A DNA stretch of 64,000 bases from Argopecten irradians (taxonomy: Eukaryota; Mollusca; Bivalvia; Pectinida; Pectinidae). The stretch lies in the NCBI RefSeq assembly GCF_041381155.1, contig NC_091137.1:19389655-19453654 (forward strand), in the 5' to 3' direction. This document shows, piece by piece, positions 32,300 to 44,200 of this stretch (position 1 is the first letter of the stretch; each line of letters begins with the position of its first letter). The translations under genes and the position numbers were made by a program. Below the pieces are notes generated by a model. The model ran no database searches. It was not told the origin of the DNA and saw only the letters and a list, made by a program, of their open reading frames with translations.

Positions 32300-33250
32300 G
32301 AATTTCTACTTTCTTTACTCAGATATCATACATGGGCAGAAGGTTGATAATGTCAGAGGTCTTTAAATGTCAAAGATCAAACAAATGAATATTCAGCTCA
32401 AAGCCGGGTGTTATCACAAATTAACTTGTTTACTAATTAAAACCTAGACTTCTTATTAATACATTGATTTCATTCTTTTTAAATGGTGTACTGCCAAGAC
32501 CTTAGTTTTTCTTTCAAAAAATCCTTTTATTTCTTCATATAAAGTACAGAACTTCCATGGGAAGGTAGAAAGCTGAAAGTACAACAAATACCTATAAGTT
32601 TAACTCTCAAACTAGTTATTGCTGTAGGTATGATGAACTGATGTTCTTCATGTAAATGCACACGAATTAATCACGATATGTAAATAACCACGTTATCAGA
32701 ACCAAAATTTATTTTACGATATCCGACTAGTAAACTGATGCGGCATCTTATATAACCCTAACAAAAATGTATACAGATCAATTATACATATATTATCAAC
32801 ATAAAACATCATATGGAGGGGAAGAAACTTACTCTGTGGGGGCCTAAATTTAAAGTTATCCTTGAGGGCAAACATGCGAACATGCGCCATATTGTTTTCC
32901 TTATACTGTCCAGAGCCTTCTGGGAAACCCGAAAATGAAAGTAGATAATAAGATTCATCTAGGGGAGATAACTCCTATACACTACATTGAAAAATACTCA
33001 AGTCTGTACGTAGTACCTATCTATCAAATAAAACAGTTGACTGAAACAGGACAAATGGTATATTCTTACGGACTTAGATGTTTTACAAATCTTACCCAAA
33101 ATTATTATGAAGGTTTGAATGGCAAAATGCTGCATCAAATGTGACTAATTTTTGAAAACAATATATATGTATCTTAATCTAAATTAAATGATTATCACCT
33201 TTAGGCATATAACTTATTTTTTGAAATTCAATTTATCTTCTGATCTCCAC
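32300..33250. repeat. Diverged duplicate of 36.66-37.02 kb
   Basis: 32325-32450 (ATATCATACATGGGCAGAAG ... GTTATCACAAATTAACTTG) aligns with 36695-36810. Then 33145-33240 (TTTTGAAAACAATATATATG ... ATTTATCTTCTGATCTCC) aligns with 36885-36990. This copy contains about 0.6 kb of extra sequence (32560-33130). The block may continue the 31.6-32.15 kb repeat, whose TCATGTAGAAT section is echoed near 35955. Confidence 0.6.
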
Positions 33251-34454
33251 TAGTTTTACTAGTCTCGGAAAAGTTTTCGGTAGAATACATAAGTGAATTT
33301 TTTTTAGTTTCCTTCTTTCTGATAATGGTTGAAGTTGGGATTCTTTATACAAAGACTGTTTACTAGAAAAAGAAGGTAGGCCTGTGATAACTCTTGCTGC
33401 TTCAAGTTAGACTTGCTCGAGCTTATTTACATCTGTCAGTGAACAACCATCCCATAATTCACATGCATATTCTAATACTGGCAACACAAATACTTTGTAT
33501 ATCCGCAATAGCGTCTTTCTATTCAACAAATATTTAAATTTTCTTAATACCTAAATTTTTTTCATACAAGCCTTTTGGATTTCTGATATATGTAAAGACC
33601 ACTTTGCATCTGAACTAAAAGTTACACCTAAATGTCTATGGTTTTCAACACAATTTAAAATTTCAGTAACAAAAGTAAGTTGCAAAAGTGGCATGTTTTT
33701 AGAATTTGTTATGAATAATACATCAGTCTTTTGCGGGTTGAATTTAGTGAGCCGTGAGCCAGTCTTGGAACCATTGATGAAGCTTCTGTAGGTCACTATT
33801 TAAAGATCGTTGAATATCTTCATAAGATGATGAAGAAAACATTAAGGAAGTATCATCGGCAAATAAACGTGAAACGCTATTCAAATTATCAACAATATCA
33901 TTTATGTAAAATTAAGAATAAAAGTGGTCCCAAGACACTTCCCTGCGGAACACCTGCATTTGTGGAGCCTTGATCAGAATACACATTTTTTACTAAAACT
34001 TGCTGTTGCAGTCCTGATATATAATTTTTTAACCAAAGTAATAGTTTACCTCTAATACCATAGGCTTCTAATTTAATCAATAAACCCTTGTGCCATACAC
34101 GGTTAAATGCTTTTGATATATCACAAAAAATAAGACAGGTGTGTTTTTTTTCTTCAAAGAGAACAACATATATTATGGTACATTTCTATTAATTGGTGTA
34201 CTGTAGAATGACGAGACATAAAACCAGATTGTTTTTTCATAAAACAAGGAGTTATCAAGAAAGTAATTATAAATATACTTGAATACTACTCTTTCAAAAA
34301 CTTTACCGATACATGATAACAAAGTAATAGGGCGATAATTGGACACCACATGTCTGTCCCCTTTCTTAAATAAGGGTAGAACAATTCCTAAAAATGTTTC
34401 AATTGCTTTAATGATATTATGGCGTTTAGTCTTACAAACATGGACTGATCCCAA
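33230..34454 (-). pseudogene. CR1/jockey-like LINE reverse transcriptase fragment
   Basis: Read on the - strand: VLPLFKKGDRHVVSNYRPIT and LLSCIGKVFERVVFKY (RT fingers), WHKGLLIKLEAYGIRGK, AGVPQGSVLGPLLFLI (palm) and FADDTS at about 33850-33866. Then comes WLTKFNPQKTDVLFIT, and near 33400-33520 a thumb region with LPVLEYACELWDG. Frameshifts and stops separate the pieces, so it is inactive. No endonuclease part is visible upstream. Confidence 0.85.
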
Positions 34455-34459
34455 ATAAA

Positions 34460-35190
34460 TCGTTTCCTAAGACTTATTATCCAGCCGTTACAGTGTCTTT
34501 TTATTAACTTCTACATTGTATATTGGGGAATTAATTATGTCTATATATTTTAGCAATAATCTGATTACGGCTCTGGTGTATATCCTGAATGTGACAGTTT
34601 GAATAGTAGATATCAGTCCGTGTTTAAAATCACAAAAAATGGTCAGAATTATAATGTGTATTTTGGATCTGAAAATGCTTATTCTTGAAATCATTGTTAC
34701 ACTTTCTCTTTCAGAAGACAACGAACACATTTTTGTATTGTTACAGTTGTTGTCGATTACAATATAGCTTTGTAAATATACGGACAAAGAAAACCAGTCT
34801 AAATGCGTTTATTGATATATTTCAAAAGTCCATACATATGAAAATGACGGTCAAGTTCTGCTTATGATGTACAGTTTTGACATTTTAAATCATGGATAAG
34901 CACAGATCTAAAGATAAATCCGCCTAACACTTTGAAAGCAGTGAAGGCTGTGTGGAAATTTCAACGCGGACATAGTCAACCGGGAGGAAACTTTAGGTGC
35001 CTATAATAGCAATTAGCGTCTTTGCAAACCGATCGATTTTGATGGTACATGTTCATTTTCTATTTCATGAGAAATTATACTGGATATTATTAACGTCATT
35101 TAATGTATAAATATATATATATTATATTTAAAATACTTGTGTCATGAAGGTTTTTTTATAAATATATAATAGATAAACAAAGGCACTCAT
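34460..35190. other. Intergenic, no gene seen
   Basis: Short frames only, with no recognised motif. Confidence 0.45.
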
Positions 35191-35194
35191 ATGA

Positions 35195-35196
<2 letters not shown>

Positions 35197-35243
<47 letters not shown>
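35197..35243. repeat. (TA)n microsatellite
   Basis: About 23 TA dinucleotides without interruption, immediately before the palindrome at 35261. Confidence 0.95.
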
Positions 35244-35246
<3 letters not shown>

Positions 35247-35260
35247 ATACGGACGAAATC

Positions 35261-35320
35261 TATAAGAAATAAAAACAATAACGACTGACTAGTCAGTCGT
35301 TATTGTTTTTATTTCTTATA
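35261..35320. repeat. Perfect 60-bp palindrome without spacer
   Basis: TATAAGAAATAAAAACAATA followed by ACGACTGACT meets its exact reverse complement at 35290/35291 (centre ACTAGT), giving 30-bp arms with no mismatch and no loop. It lies 17 bases past a (TA)n run. Confidence 0.97.
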
Positions 35321-35329
35321 AATATTTAT

Positions 35330-37090
35330 ATATGTATTCTTATAAAAATAGTTCAGAGATTAAAAAACGCACGTATATGGATATATATCTAATCAATACA
35401 AAATACCAATATTGCAGTATGGTAATGACTTTTAAATCTAAAAAATGAGACTGATAATAGGACACCACAAAACAACTATATATTAAAAGAAAAAAAAAGA
35501 CTAAATAATACAAGGGTTCCTTTGAAACATAGAATTCTAGCTCATTTTGCTGTTGAGCTTTTGTCATGGAGCGGCGTCCGCCGTCTGTCGTCCATCCGCT
35601 CATCACCACTTCATTTAGATTACTACCAGTCATAGTAGAGTTCTGAAAGGATTTAAACTAAATCTGGCCAGATTTTTAATCATCTTTTTAAATTTCTACT
35701 AGTGCATGGTTTGTGTACCAGAATTTAACTAGAAACATCCTTTGGCGGAGGAGAAAAGAATTTGTATAAATCTTATCTCTGACACATCCTTCCCACTGGG
35801 CAGGATGGGCGGGACACAATAATGTTTGTAATGTATAGCCGAGAATAGTAGTCAGTAGATTCAGAACGTTTGTGTTTGTTTGTGATGATTATTTTATATT
35901 AATAATTACATTTATCATTTTATATTGATTGATTTTCCACTGTCTGGCCATCATGTAGAATCCCAACGGTCACTTTGAAATATTTGTTAGCTTTCATGAC
36001 TCTTAAGTCTTTCTATTCTTCATATCTAAACATTGAGATTTTCTATGAAAGAAAACCCATTTCATTTCATAAACATGACGAATGGTAGTGAGTGAGTGAG
36101 TTTACATGTAAATATAGCTCAAAGTATTCATAATATTGATTGGGAAATGAGAGTGAGTGAGTTTGCATGTCAATGTATTTCTATGTATTCATAAAATTGA
36201 TTGGAAAAAAATAAAATTATAAAAAAAATAATGGTATATATAAAGAAAAGGTACAAACGAAAATGAAACAACAAACTTTATTTGAAAACAAAAGATGATT
36301 ATATATTATTGCATTATCCATAAAGTTGTGGCACTTAAAACCAGAGAGGTTAAACCTACTCCTGTTATAGTGTTATGTAGCATGTCTTAGTACATTATAT
36401 AACATTGTATCATATTGTATTCTAACAGTATGGCACTATTTCAAAACAATGAAGGAACTTCTATCCGCTCCACATCGCATGTATTCTTTGAGACAGAAAT
36501 TTTGAATTTCAAATCTAATATTTAGCCACTTAAATGCCCACTACTTTTCCGAAACGGCTTTTGATATTTAAAATGGGAATGTAAAACAATTTTGCAAAGT
36601 CACAAAAGTTACTTACTTACTGTTAATACTACACTTATCATTATCTTCTAAACAATTTAATTAAATAAATGAAATGTTAATTTCCACATATAGTCAAATA
36701 TCATACACGAGCAAAAGGTCGTTAATTGTAAAGGGTCCTCACGGGTCAAACAAATAAATACATAACTCACAGCCGAGTGCTATCACAAGTTAACTTGTTC
36801 CATTTACTTAAATCTATGTACCTTTTTAATATATTGATAATATTGTTTGAAAATGGTATAACACTGCATAAAACATTACGAACATTTGAAAACAACTATA
36901 TGTATATTAACTTAAATTATATAATAATCATTTTTAAACTTGAAACTTAACCCAGATTTATAAATTTCAACTTACCTTCCGATATCTAATATTACTAGAG
37001 ATATTAATTTTAGGAGAAATACTGGCGTCGACACCAAAATTAACGCTTTAACTCTGAAAATGTATCGTAACTGTACAGCTACTGAATAAT
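35330..37090. repeat. Diverged repeat blocks and a ~77-bp duplication, no gene
   Basis: 35935-35965 and 36660-37020 are diverged partners of the 31.6-33.25 kb region. At 36088-36210 two imperfect ~75-bp units share GTGAGTGAGTTT, CATGTAAAT-like and TATTCATAA. No coding sequence is supported. Confidence 0.55.
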
Positions 37091-37124
37091 CATGGATTTC
37101 CTTTCAAACTTATTTACATTTTAG

Positions 37125-37440
37125 TCAGATAATGTTCTGCATTTCAAACTTATTTACATACCACAGTTATATAATGTTCTACAGTTCAAACTTATTTACA
37201 TATCACAGTTATATAATGTTCTGCATTTCAAACTTATTTACATACCGCAGTTATATAATGTTGTACAATTCAAACTTATTTACATATCACAGTTATATAA
37301 TGTTCTACATTTTAAACTTATTTAAATTTACATACCACAGTTATATAATGTTCTACATTTCAAACTTATTTGCATACAAGTACCACAGTTAAATCATGTT
37401 CTACATTTCAATCTTATTACATCCCAGCTATACTATGTTC
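37125..37440 (+). repeat. 42-bp minisatellite
   Basis: About seven units, each with ATGTTCTACATTTCAAACTT then ATTTACATACCACAGTTATA. Because 42 is a multiple of three, an 86-codon frame stays open (SNLFTYHSYIMF repeats); it is not a gene. Confidence 0.92.
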
Positions 37441-38051
37441 TATATGTGTTTACACACATGTACCGTTCAATGTAGAGTTTGATAACAGTATAGATTTAAA
37501 AAAAAAGATCGTGTAATGTTTACTACTGAGATAGACACGCACCGCGTAATCCTGCTCTTTTTACCTTGATAGGTAAATAAAAGTATGGTAACTTGTTTTA
37601 AAATATGTTATTTGATGATCAGCATAGGATATTAACCTTATGATTTTATAAAAAAGAATTTCATCTCTAACAGTCAAGGAGATGGGAAATCACTCTTTTA
37701 CGTCATTTATGACGTAACTTTAAATTTCATGAAAGACACAGCCAATGAAAATCGCTCCTGGTCATATTACACAAGTGATATATACAAAAATATTATCCGG
37801 GCGAAATCACTGGATATCAGGCGGATTGTGTGAGAAATGGGGATATAAGGAAAACATATACATGCATATGTTGATAAAGCAAGCAATCATATAGTAATAA
37901 CATCAAGCTGTTTATATATATCGATATTGTGAGACAAATATCTGCGATATAAACATGTAGGGTAAAGTTTAGCTTTTGTGGTGTATACTTGGTTGTGTTG
38001 ATTCTGTAAACGTCTTATCAACAATGAAGGTTATTTACAGATGTGCCGAGA

Positions 38052-38271
38052 TTACATAACACTATACATGATACGTGATGCTGCGTCAACAACTATTCTT
38101 TCATATTCCATGCTGTGGAGGAAGGGAGGTGGCCCGGCATCATGGCATACTCGTTTAGCATTGGTAGTGGTTCCTTGGGGAAGCCCGGGGTTACCATATT
38201 GATGGACGCAGTGCTTCCCTGGGAATTGTACTGCTCTCTGAATCGTTTTCTGAAGCGACACATGAACACTT
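38052..38271 (-). CDS. Mosaic gene, cytoplasmic tail exon (two possible frames)
   Basis: After GGTGTAG|AAG the phase-2 frame gives SVHVSLQKTIQRAVQFPGKH and runs to TAA at 38052. One base off, FMCRFRKRFREQYNSQGSTA, then NMVTPGFPKEPLPMLNEYAM and a TAG at 38093, looks more like a real basic juxtamembrane tail with coding-like codon use. If the second is the true frame, this exon has also lost or gained a base. Confidence 0.55.
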
Positions 38272-41200
38272 CTACACCATACATATATGTCGTGTCGGTG
38301 AATGAATTGTCGAATAAAAATTGTATTAATTTCCTTTGACCCCCATGAACGTTATCAAATAGTAACATAATTGCAATAGAATATATATATTTATATAACA
38401 ACGTCAGTTTAATTTAGTGGATTAGAAAACATTAAATTGTTTTATTCAATTTTCCATCTCAATATCTTTTGTTATAATGTGTGACAAATACTATCTATTA
38501 CTTGTGTGCTGTGTTTAAATTTCGATTTCAGCTAATGTATTATATATGTAGTATATGTTATTATATAATTTTGATTGTAGGCCGAAATATATATAAATAT
38601 TATTGAAAGTAATACGTCCTCTTTACAACCACACACTGATAAATACATTATTTCTCCTTCATTGTTGATTTACATCGTACCAACATTCATACGTTACTTA
38701 CCTGGAATTTTTCCTAACTTTAAAATACGCCACTATAGCAATGGTCAATGCCAGTACCGCAATACAGACTGCTATGATAACCGCAATCAAAACTATCTTC
38801 GGTGGTCCTGTAACGAATACAAACACATATACATACAATGATTCTACAACGTGTATACATATTGCTTTAGAATTATGGTATTTCACAATTGTTTATATTT
38901 TCACACTACGTGGGCACATTCATATTTGCTCGCAATGCAGTCCGTGTTATATTCGTTCAGATTTGTCAGGAATGGATATTTGTATATGAATATACAGGTC
39001 TCATGTGTTGATCGGGGAGCGGTAACATTAACAAATGATCTTTGGGTTCTTTTCTATGATTAAATATATGCAACCGAAGATTAAATACCTTCCAAATGTT
39101 CGGTTGAACCATTTTCTGGAACAGATGAAGTCTGTCGATCTGTACTAGAAATTGCAGCTACATTTGATGACGTGGTAGCTGTAGGTGTGGGCGTGGTAGT
39201 TGTAGTTGTGAGCGTAGTAGTTGTAGGTGTGAACGTGGTTATCGGAGTTGTGGGCGTGTTAGTTGTAGTTGTGGGCGTGGTAGTTGTAGTTGTGGGCGTG
39301 GTAGTTGTAGTTGTGGGCGTGGTAGTTGTAGTTGTGGGCGTGGTAGTTGTAGTTGTGGGCGTGGTAGTTGTAGTTGTGGGCGTGGTAGTTGTAGTTGTGG
39401 GCGTGGTAGTTGTAGTTGTGGGCGTGGTAGTTGTAGTTGTGGGCGTGGTAGTTGTAGTTGTGGGCGTGGTAGTTGTAGTTGTGGGCATGGTGGTAGTTGT
39501 AGTTGTGGGCGTGGTAGTTGTAGTTGTGGGCGTGGTAGATGTAGTTGTGGGCGTGTTAGTTGTAGTTGTGGGCGTGGTAGTTGTAGTTGTGGGCGTGGTA
39601 GTTGTAGTTATGGGCGTGTTAGTTGTAGTTGTGGGCGTGGTAGTTGTAGTTGTGGGCATGGTAGTTGTAGTTGTGGGCATGGTAGTTGTAGTTGTGGGCG
39701 TGGTAGTTGTAGTTGTGGGCGTGTTAGTTGTAGTTGTGGGCGTGGTAGTTGTAGTTGTGGGCATGGTAGTTGTAGTTGTGGGCGTGGTAGTTGTAGTTAT
39801 GGGCGTGGTAGTTGTAGTTGTGGGCGTGGTAGTTTGTAGTTATGGGCGTGGGTAGTTGTAGTTGTGGGCATGGTAGTTGTAGTTGTGGGCGTGGTAGTTG
39901 TAGTTGTGGGCGTGGTAGTTGTAGTTGTGGGCGTGGTAGTTGTAGTTGTGGGCGTGGTAGTTGTAGTTGTGGGCGTGGTAGTTGTAGTTGTGGGCGTGGT
40001 AGTTGTAGTTGTGGCCGTGGTAGTTGTAGTTGTGGGCGTTGTAGTTGTGGGCGTGGTAGTTGGTCCAGTCGCAGTTGTTGGGGAAGTGGGAACCGTTGGT
40101 AATGTAACCGTTGTCGTACTTGTTGATGATGAACCTGTTGTCGAACTCACAGTGCTTGTTGTTGTGGCTTCCACTTCAAAAATAATAATAGCATCATATA
40201 TAATATTAAGAAATAAACAGTAATATCCAACAATAAGCATTGCTTACAAAACGTTTATAGTTGTTTTGTTAATTAATTGCATGTTTTATTATGAACAGAA
40301 AATATTTATCTATTTTGTATTTCTAAACGCTAAAATACAAATAACCGGAACATTGGCGACATCAATCATCCCCACAAACTGTGTAGTGTAACCAGTGTGG
40401 GACATGTTAGACACTCAGTCTGTCCTTCCTGGTCCTGGTAAGTTCCTAAAATCACAGAAAACACACCAACCATTGTCTTCACATGTTCACTACGGGGCAC
40501 TCAACTGAAACAGACCACAAAATGTTACCAATAAGCTAATGCATGAAAATAGAACACCACGGGTCTATAAACTAATACAACAATCTTGACCTAATTCCCT
40601 TTAACAGTAAAAGTATAGCTGTTTCAATAATTCATATAGGTTTACTGTTATTTTGCTTAAAATTTGGAATATCAATAAAAACACAATTTTGTCCAAAATG
40701 TAAGAAAATAGTCCTAAAATAAATCCAATAAAACCTACGATTGCAGTCTAAATGTTTACATGTAAACGTGACGCTTACACAAATTGGAACACTTTTTGAT
40801 CATAATTGTGAAAATTTTTCTAACGTGTGCATAAATCCAGATTTTTCCACAAATAGATGCCTTCAGTTTTAATAAATTTCATGATTCGATTACTTGAAAT
40901 AGAGAGCTTGAAGCATGCCCAGGTCTAGCCCCGTGTGTTCAGCAGGTTTGAGTTACCCAAAATGGAACACCTCCTAAATATAGTTTGATTATAAAATGTA
41001 AAGACATCATAAACAAATGGAATTAATTATGAGCTCAAACGTTTCAAATACAATTTGTTTTGAGTGTATATTATACTCCACCACAGCCCGCGATTCATTA
41101 GTCACTTATCCTGCTGTACCTTTGTTTTTTCTTGGTTTTAGAACAATATATGCAACCCGCCTGATACACCTCTGTTAGTGGTTATTTACACACGATGACA

Positions 41201-44200
41201 TTCTGCTTATCCTGCGCTAGTTTTTTCACCATATATTTGCCATCTTTATTTTTTATGATTTTAATATACAGGATAGAGATATGGCCCTTCCTCGAGAAAG
41301 TAAACAAATATAACACCATTAAAAAGATATGGTAACCAAGATTTCTTAATCGACATCTTATATTTTGTGCAGGACAGTTATGCAGAGGGTTAGATTGTAT
41401 AACCGGAAATGAAATTTCTGTTTCTCATATTTTAAGTAAGAAGGTTCTCCTGTTTCCGGGCCTAGCGTTCCAATTTTGGTGGTAGTTTCTTGAGGTCCCA
41501 CGTTATATGTTAAGATTGCGGTTGCCATAAAACGTTTAGCCTATGTGAATTACTGTTTTAGTCACTCCGGGTTAAAAATCTCTTAATACTAGTTTGCTTT
41601 TTTATCAGATTTATTCAATGATGAAGTTGAAGTAGCTACTACAAATTGGACTTTGTACTTGACTATCTAATTGCATAAAGAATCGTAACGCCTAATGAGT
41701 ACGGTCCTGGTATGAATGCATATCGAAATCTGAGACAGGATTGTTTGGAAAACTGTGCTGTCACAAGCTTCGCGTCCCGTCTCGGTTTGGCTTTGTAGGA
41801 GGCCGTTCCGGGCACACGTTATCACAGCAGGGAGAAAAGAAGAGGCGAGCGTGATGGTGTGTCTCGATGTATGTACTTTGGACAATAGTTGGACATTCCA
41901 CAGAGAAATGATATTTGGAGGGAAAAGAACTGTTGATTTGCTGTGCTGTTTGTTCTAGTTCGGTAATGGCGTCGATATAGGTCTGCAGGTCAGCACTCAC
42001 TATATGAACATATTAATAAGATATGTCAGAAACTTTTCATATTAATCTTGTAACATATTCAGGGTAGGTAGCATCTAATGATAAAGGAGTGGGTCTTTAT
42101 GATATATGTATGTCACATACCAAGAGAGGTTCCCCGATTAGTGACTGTTGTTTATCAAATTCGATTAGTTAATGTTCAAATTTTGAAAAGACATCAACTT
42201 TCGCAAGTTTATTTTCAAAATTCATAAAATCACTTACATTAAACATATCAAATAACAGTCATGCGTTGTAGAACTTGTTTATCCCATATAACTTTATCTC
42301 TATTCACGTCTACATTCAAAGAATATAAACACCGTATACTGCGGCATAATATCTTTACGCCATAACTAATAGTGGCTAAATAGAGAGCCAATATATTTTG
42401 TTGTTTATACTTTAAATAGGTAACTACCTGTTACACGGTCAATACAATAAGGCTTTTTTCAAAAGCACGTTCAAAAGAAATCCTGAGTTGAAACCCAATT
42501 CATAGTAACATGTGACAACATACTAACCGATATTTTGTTCTAGCAATGCAGTGAGGTTGAAATCATTAAGATCTTCCAGGTTGATAATGAATGATATTTG
42601 AGCCGTTGTGCCTGTATTGCGTTTACGTCTTGACGAGCAGCCCGTTGTGGAAACAGACATTGTACATGCATTGTTACGTACACATTGGGCTTCTCCTGCA
42701 GCTGACAACAAGGCTAGATCTGTCTCTGCTCCACACGGAAGGACACTTGGATACTTAACGGATGTATCTAGGGTCAATCTCTGTCCTGGACGAACGCCTG
42801 TTTTACAGAAATTTATACAGATATAATAAATTGCAGGTATTCTTCCCCCATTTTATTCTCATGTATTTAATGTTGCGAAATATAATCCCCCACAGATATA
42901 CAGTATCATAAACAAAGGGTTAGCAGGGCCAGCCTGACTCGAATCCTCGATTCCAGGCTTACTAGTTCGCCGCTCTACCGACTCATCCTTGATACCCCAG
43001 TGGTTCCGATCACTTACGATCTCTACACCCATGGACTATCTCATAGTAAAACAGGAGGCAACAGAACAGAACAGGTAATCCAGTCCTTCTTTGATGCACA
43101 TCAAAAGAGCCGTATAACGGTACACTGTGGTTGACTGCGTGGCTTTGATGTCGCTCTGTCTGTAGTCTTCAAAGGAAATCTTTGCTAGCCTGTGATTGGT
43201 CAAATGTTTTCCGCTGAGCTGCCTTCAATTTCACTATGAGATAGTCCGAAGGTGTAGGGATCGTAAGTGATCGGAACCCCTGGAGTATCGAGGATGTACC
43301 GACTGAGCTACAGGGAAACTATGTGCAATTAAAGCCTGTTACCCGGAGCCGACTTACGCGAACAGCTTGGAGGGATTCCATTCCATTCAAAGGAGGTATT
43401 GGCCCCACATTCGTAGTAGTCCTTGGGTGGATTGACGAATTCCATTCCGGTTTCACATACAATTCCACATCTCGTGTAATCACCCTCTGTCACACAACCA
43501 TCTTCCTTTGTGTTCCGGCTTTGCAGCAAAAGCAGTCCAAATGGTTCACATTCTACAATAACGTTGAACTGTTTTACTTCAAATCAATGTATCAAAACTA
43601 GACATCATACCAATGCTTCGTTAATTTATTTTACATTAATTAAAGTGTACAAATTGCATGGATTCCTTTACCTGGACACGGTTCTGTATTACAGACAACC
43701 TGGTCCTGGCTATTCCCCGAACAGTCAGCCCCATCTGGTCCCGGGGACGGGTTTGTACACGTTCTTACTCTTGTTTTGGTTCCTCCGTTACAGGTCTGGC
43801 TGCATACACTATATGTTCCCCATTCCGCCCAGTTTCCATTGACTGAATATATTAGTAGGTCATTAAATACGCAAAACCAAATATGTAGGTTTTCGATAGG
43901 CTTGAAAAATATACATATGTATACTGTACAATAATTTGTCATATACATATTAAACTTTACAGATGCCATCGATGAGCAGTAACTTTTCTTTTTGTGTTTA
44001 ATTCGTTGATAATAGCTTATGGTTCCCTATAATAGTTCAGTTGTCTTTCTCCTTCTAGAAGATGAAAAATAAAACTTTGAAGAATTTTTTTAATTTCACA
44101 ATACGTCGTATAGTTCATGATATGTGGTTATTTAATGTCAACAAATCAGCTCGAACAAAAGGCGTTATATATCATTAACATCCATTTCGGTAAATGAAAG

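Noticed and set aside
39172-39855. 227-codon Val/Gly frame opposite the mucin exon
   Set aside because: It exists only because the 21-bp repeat is a multiple of three; the - strand frame has flanking unique sequence, splice sites and a TM exon.
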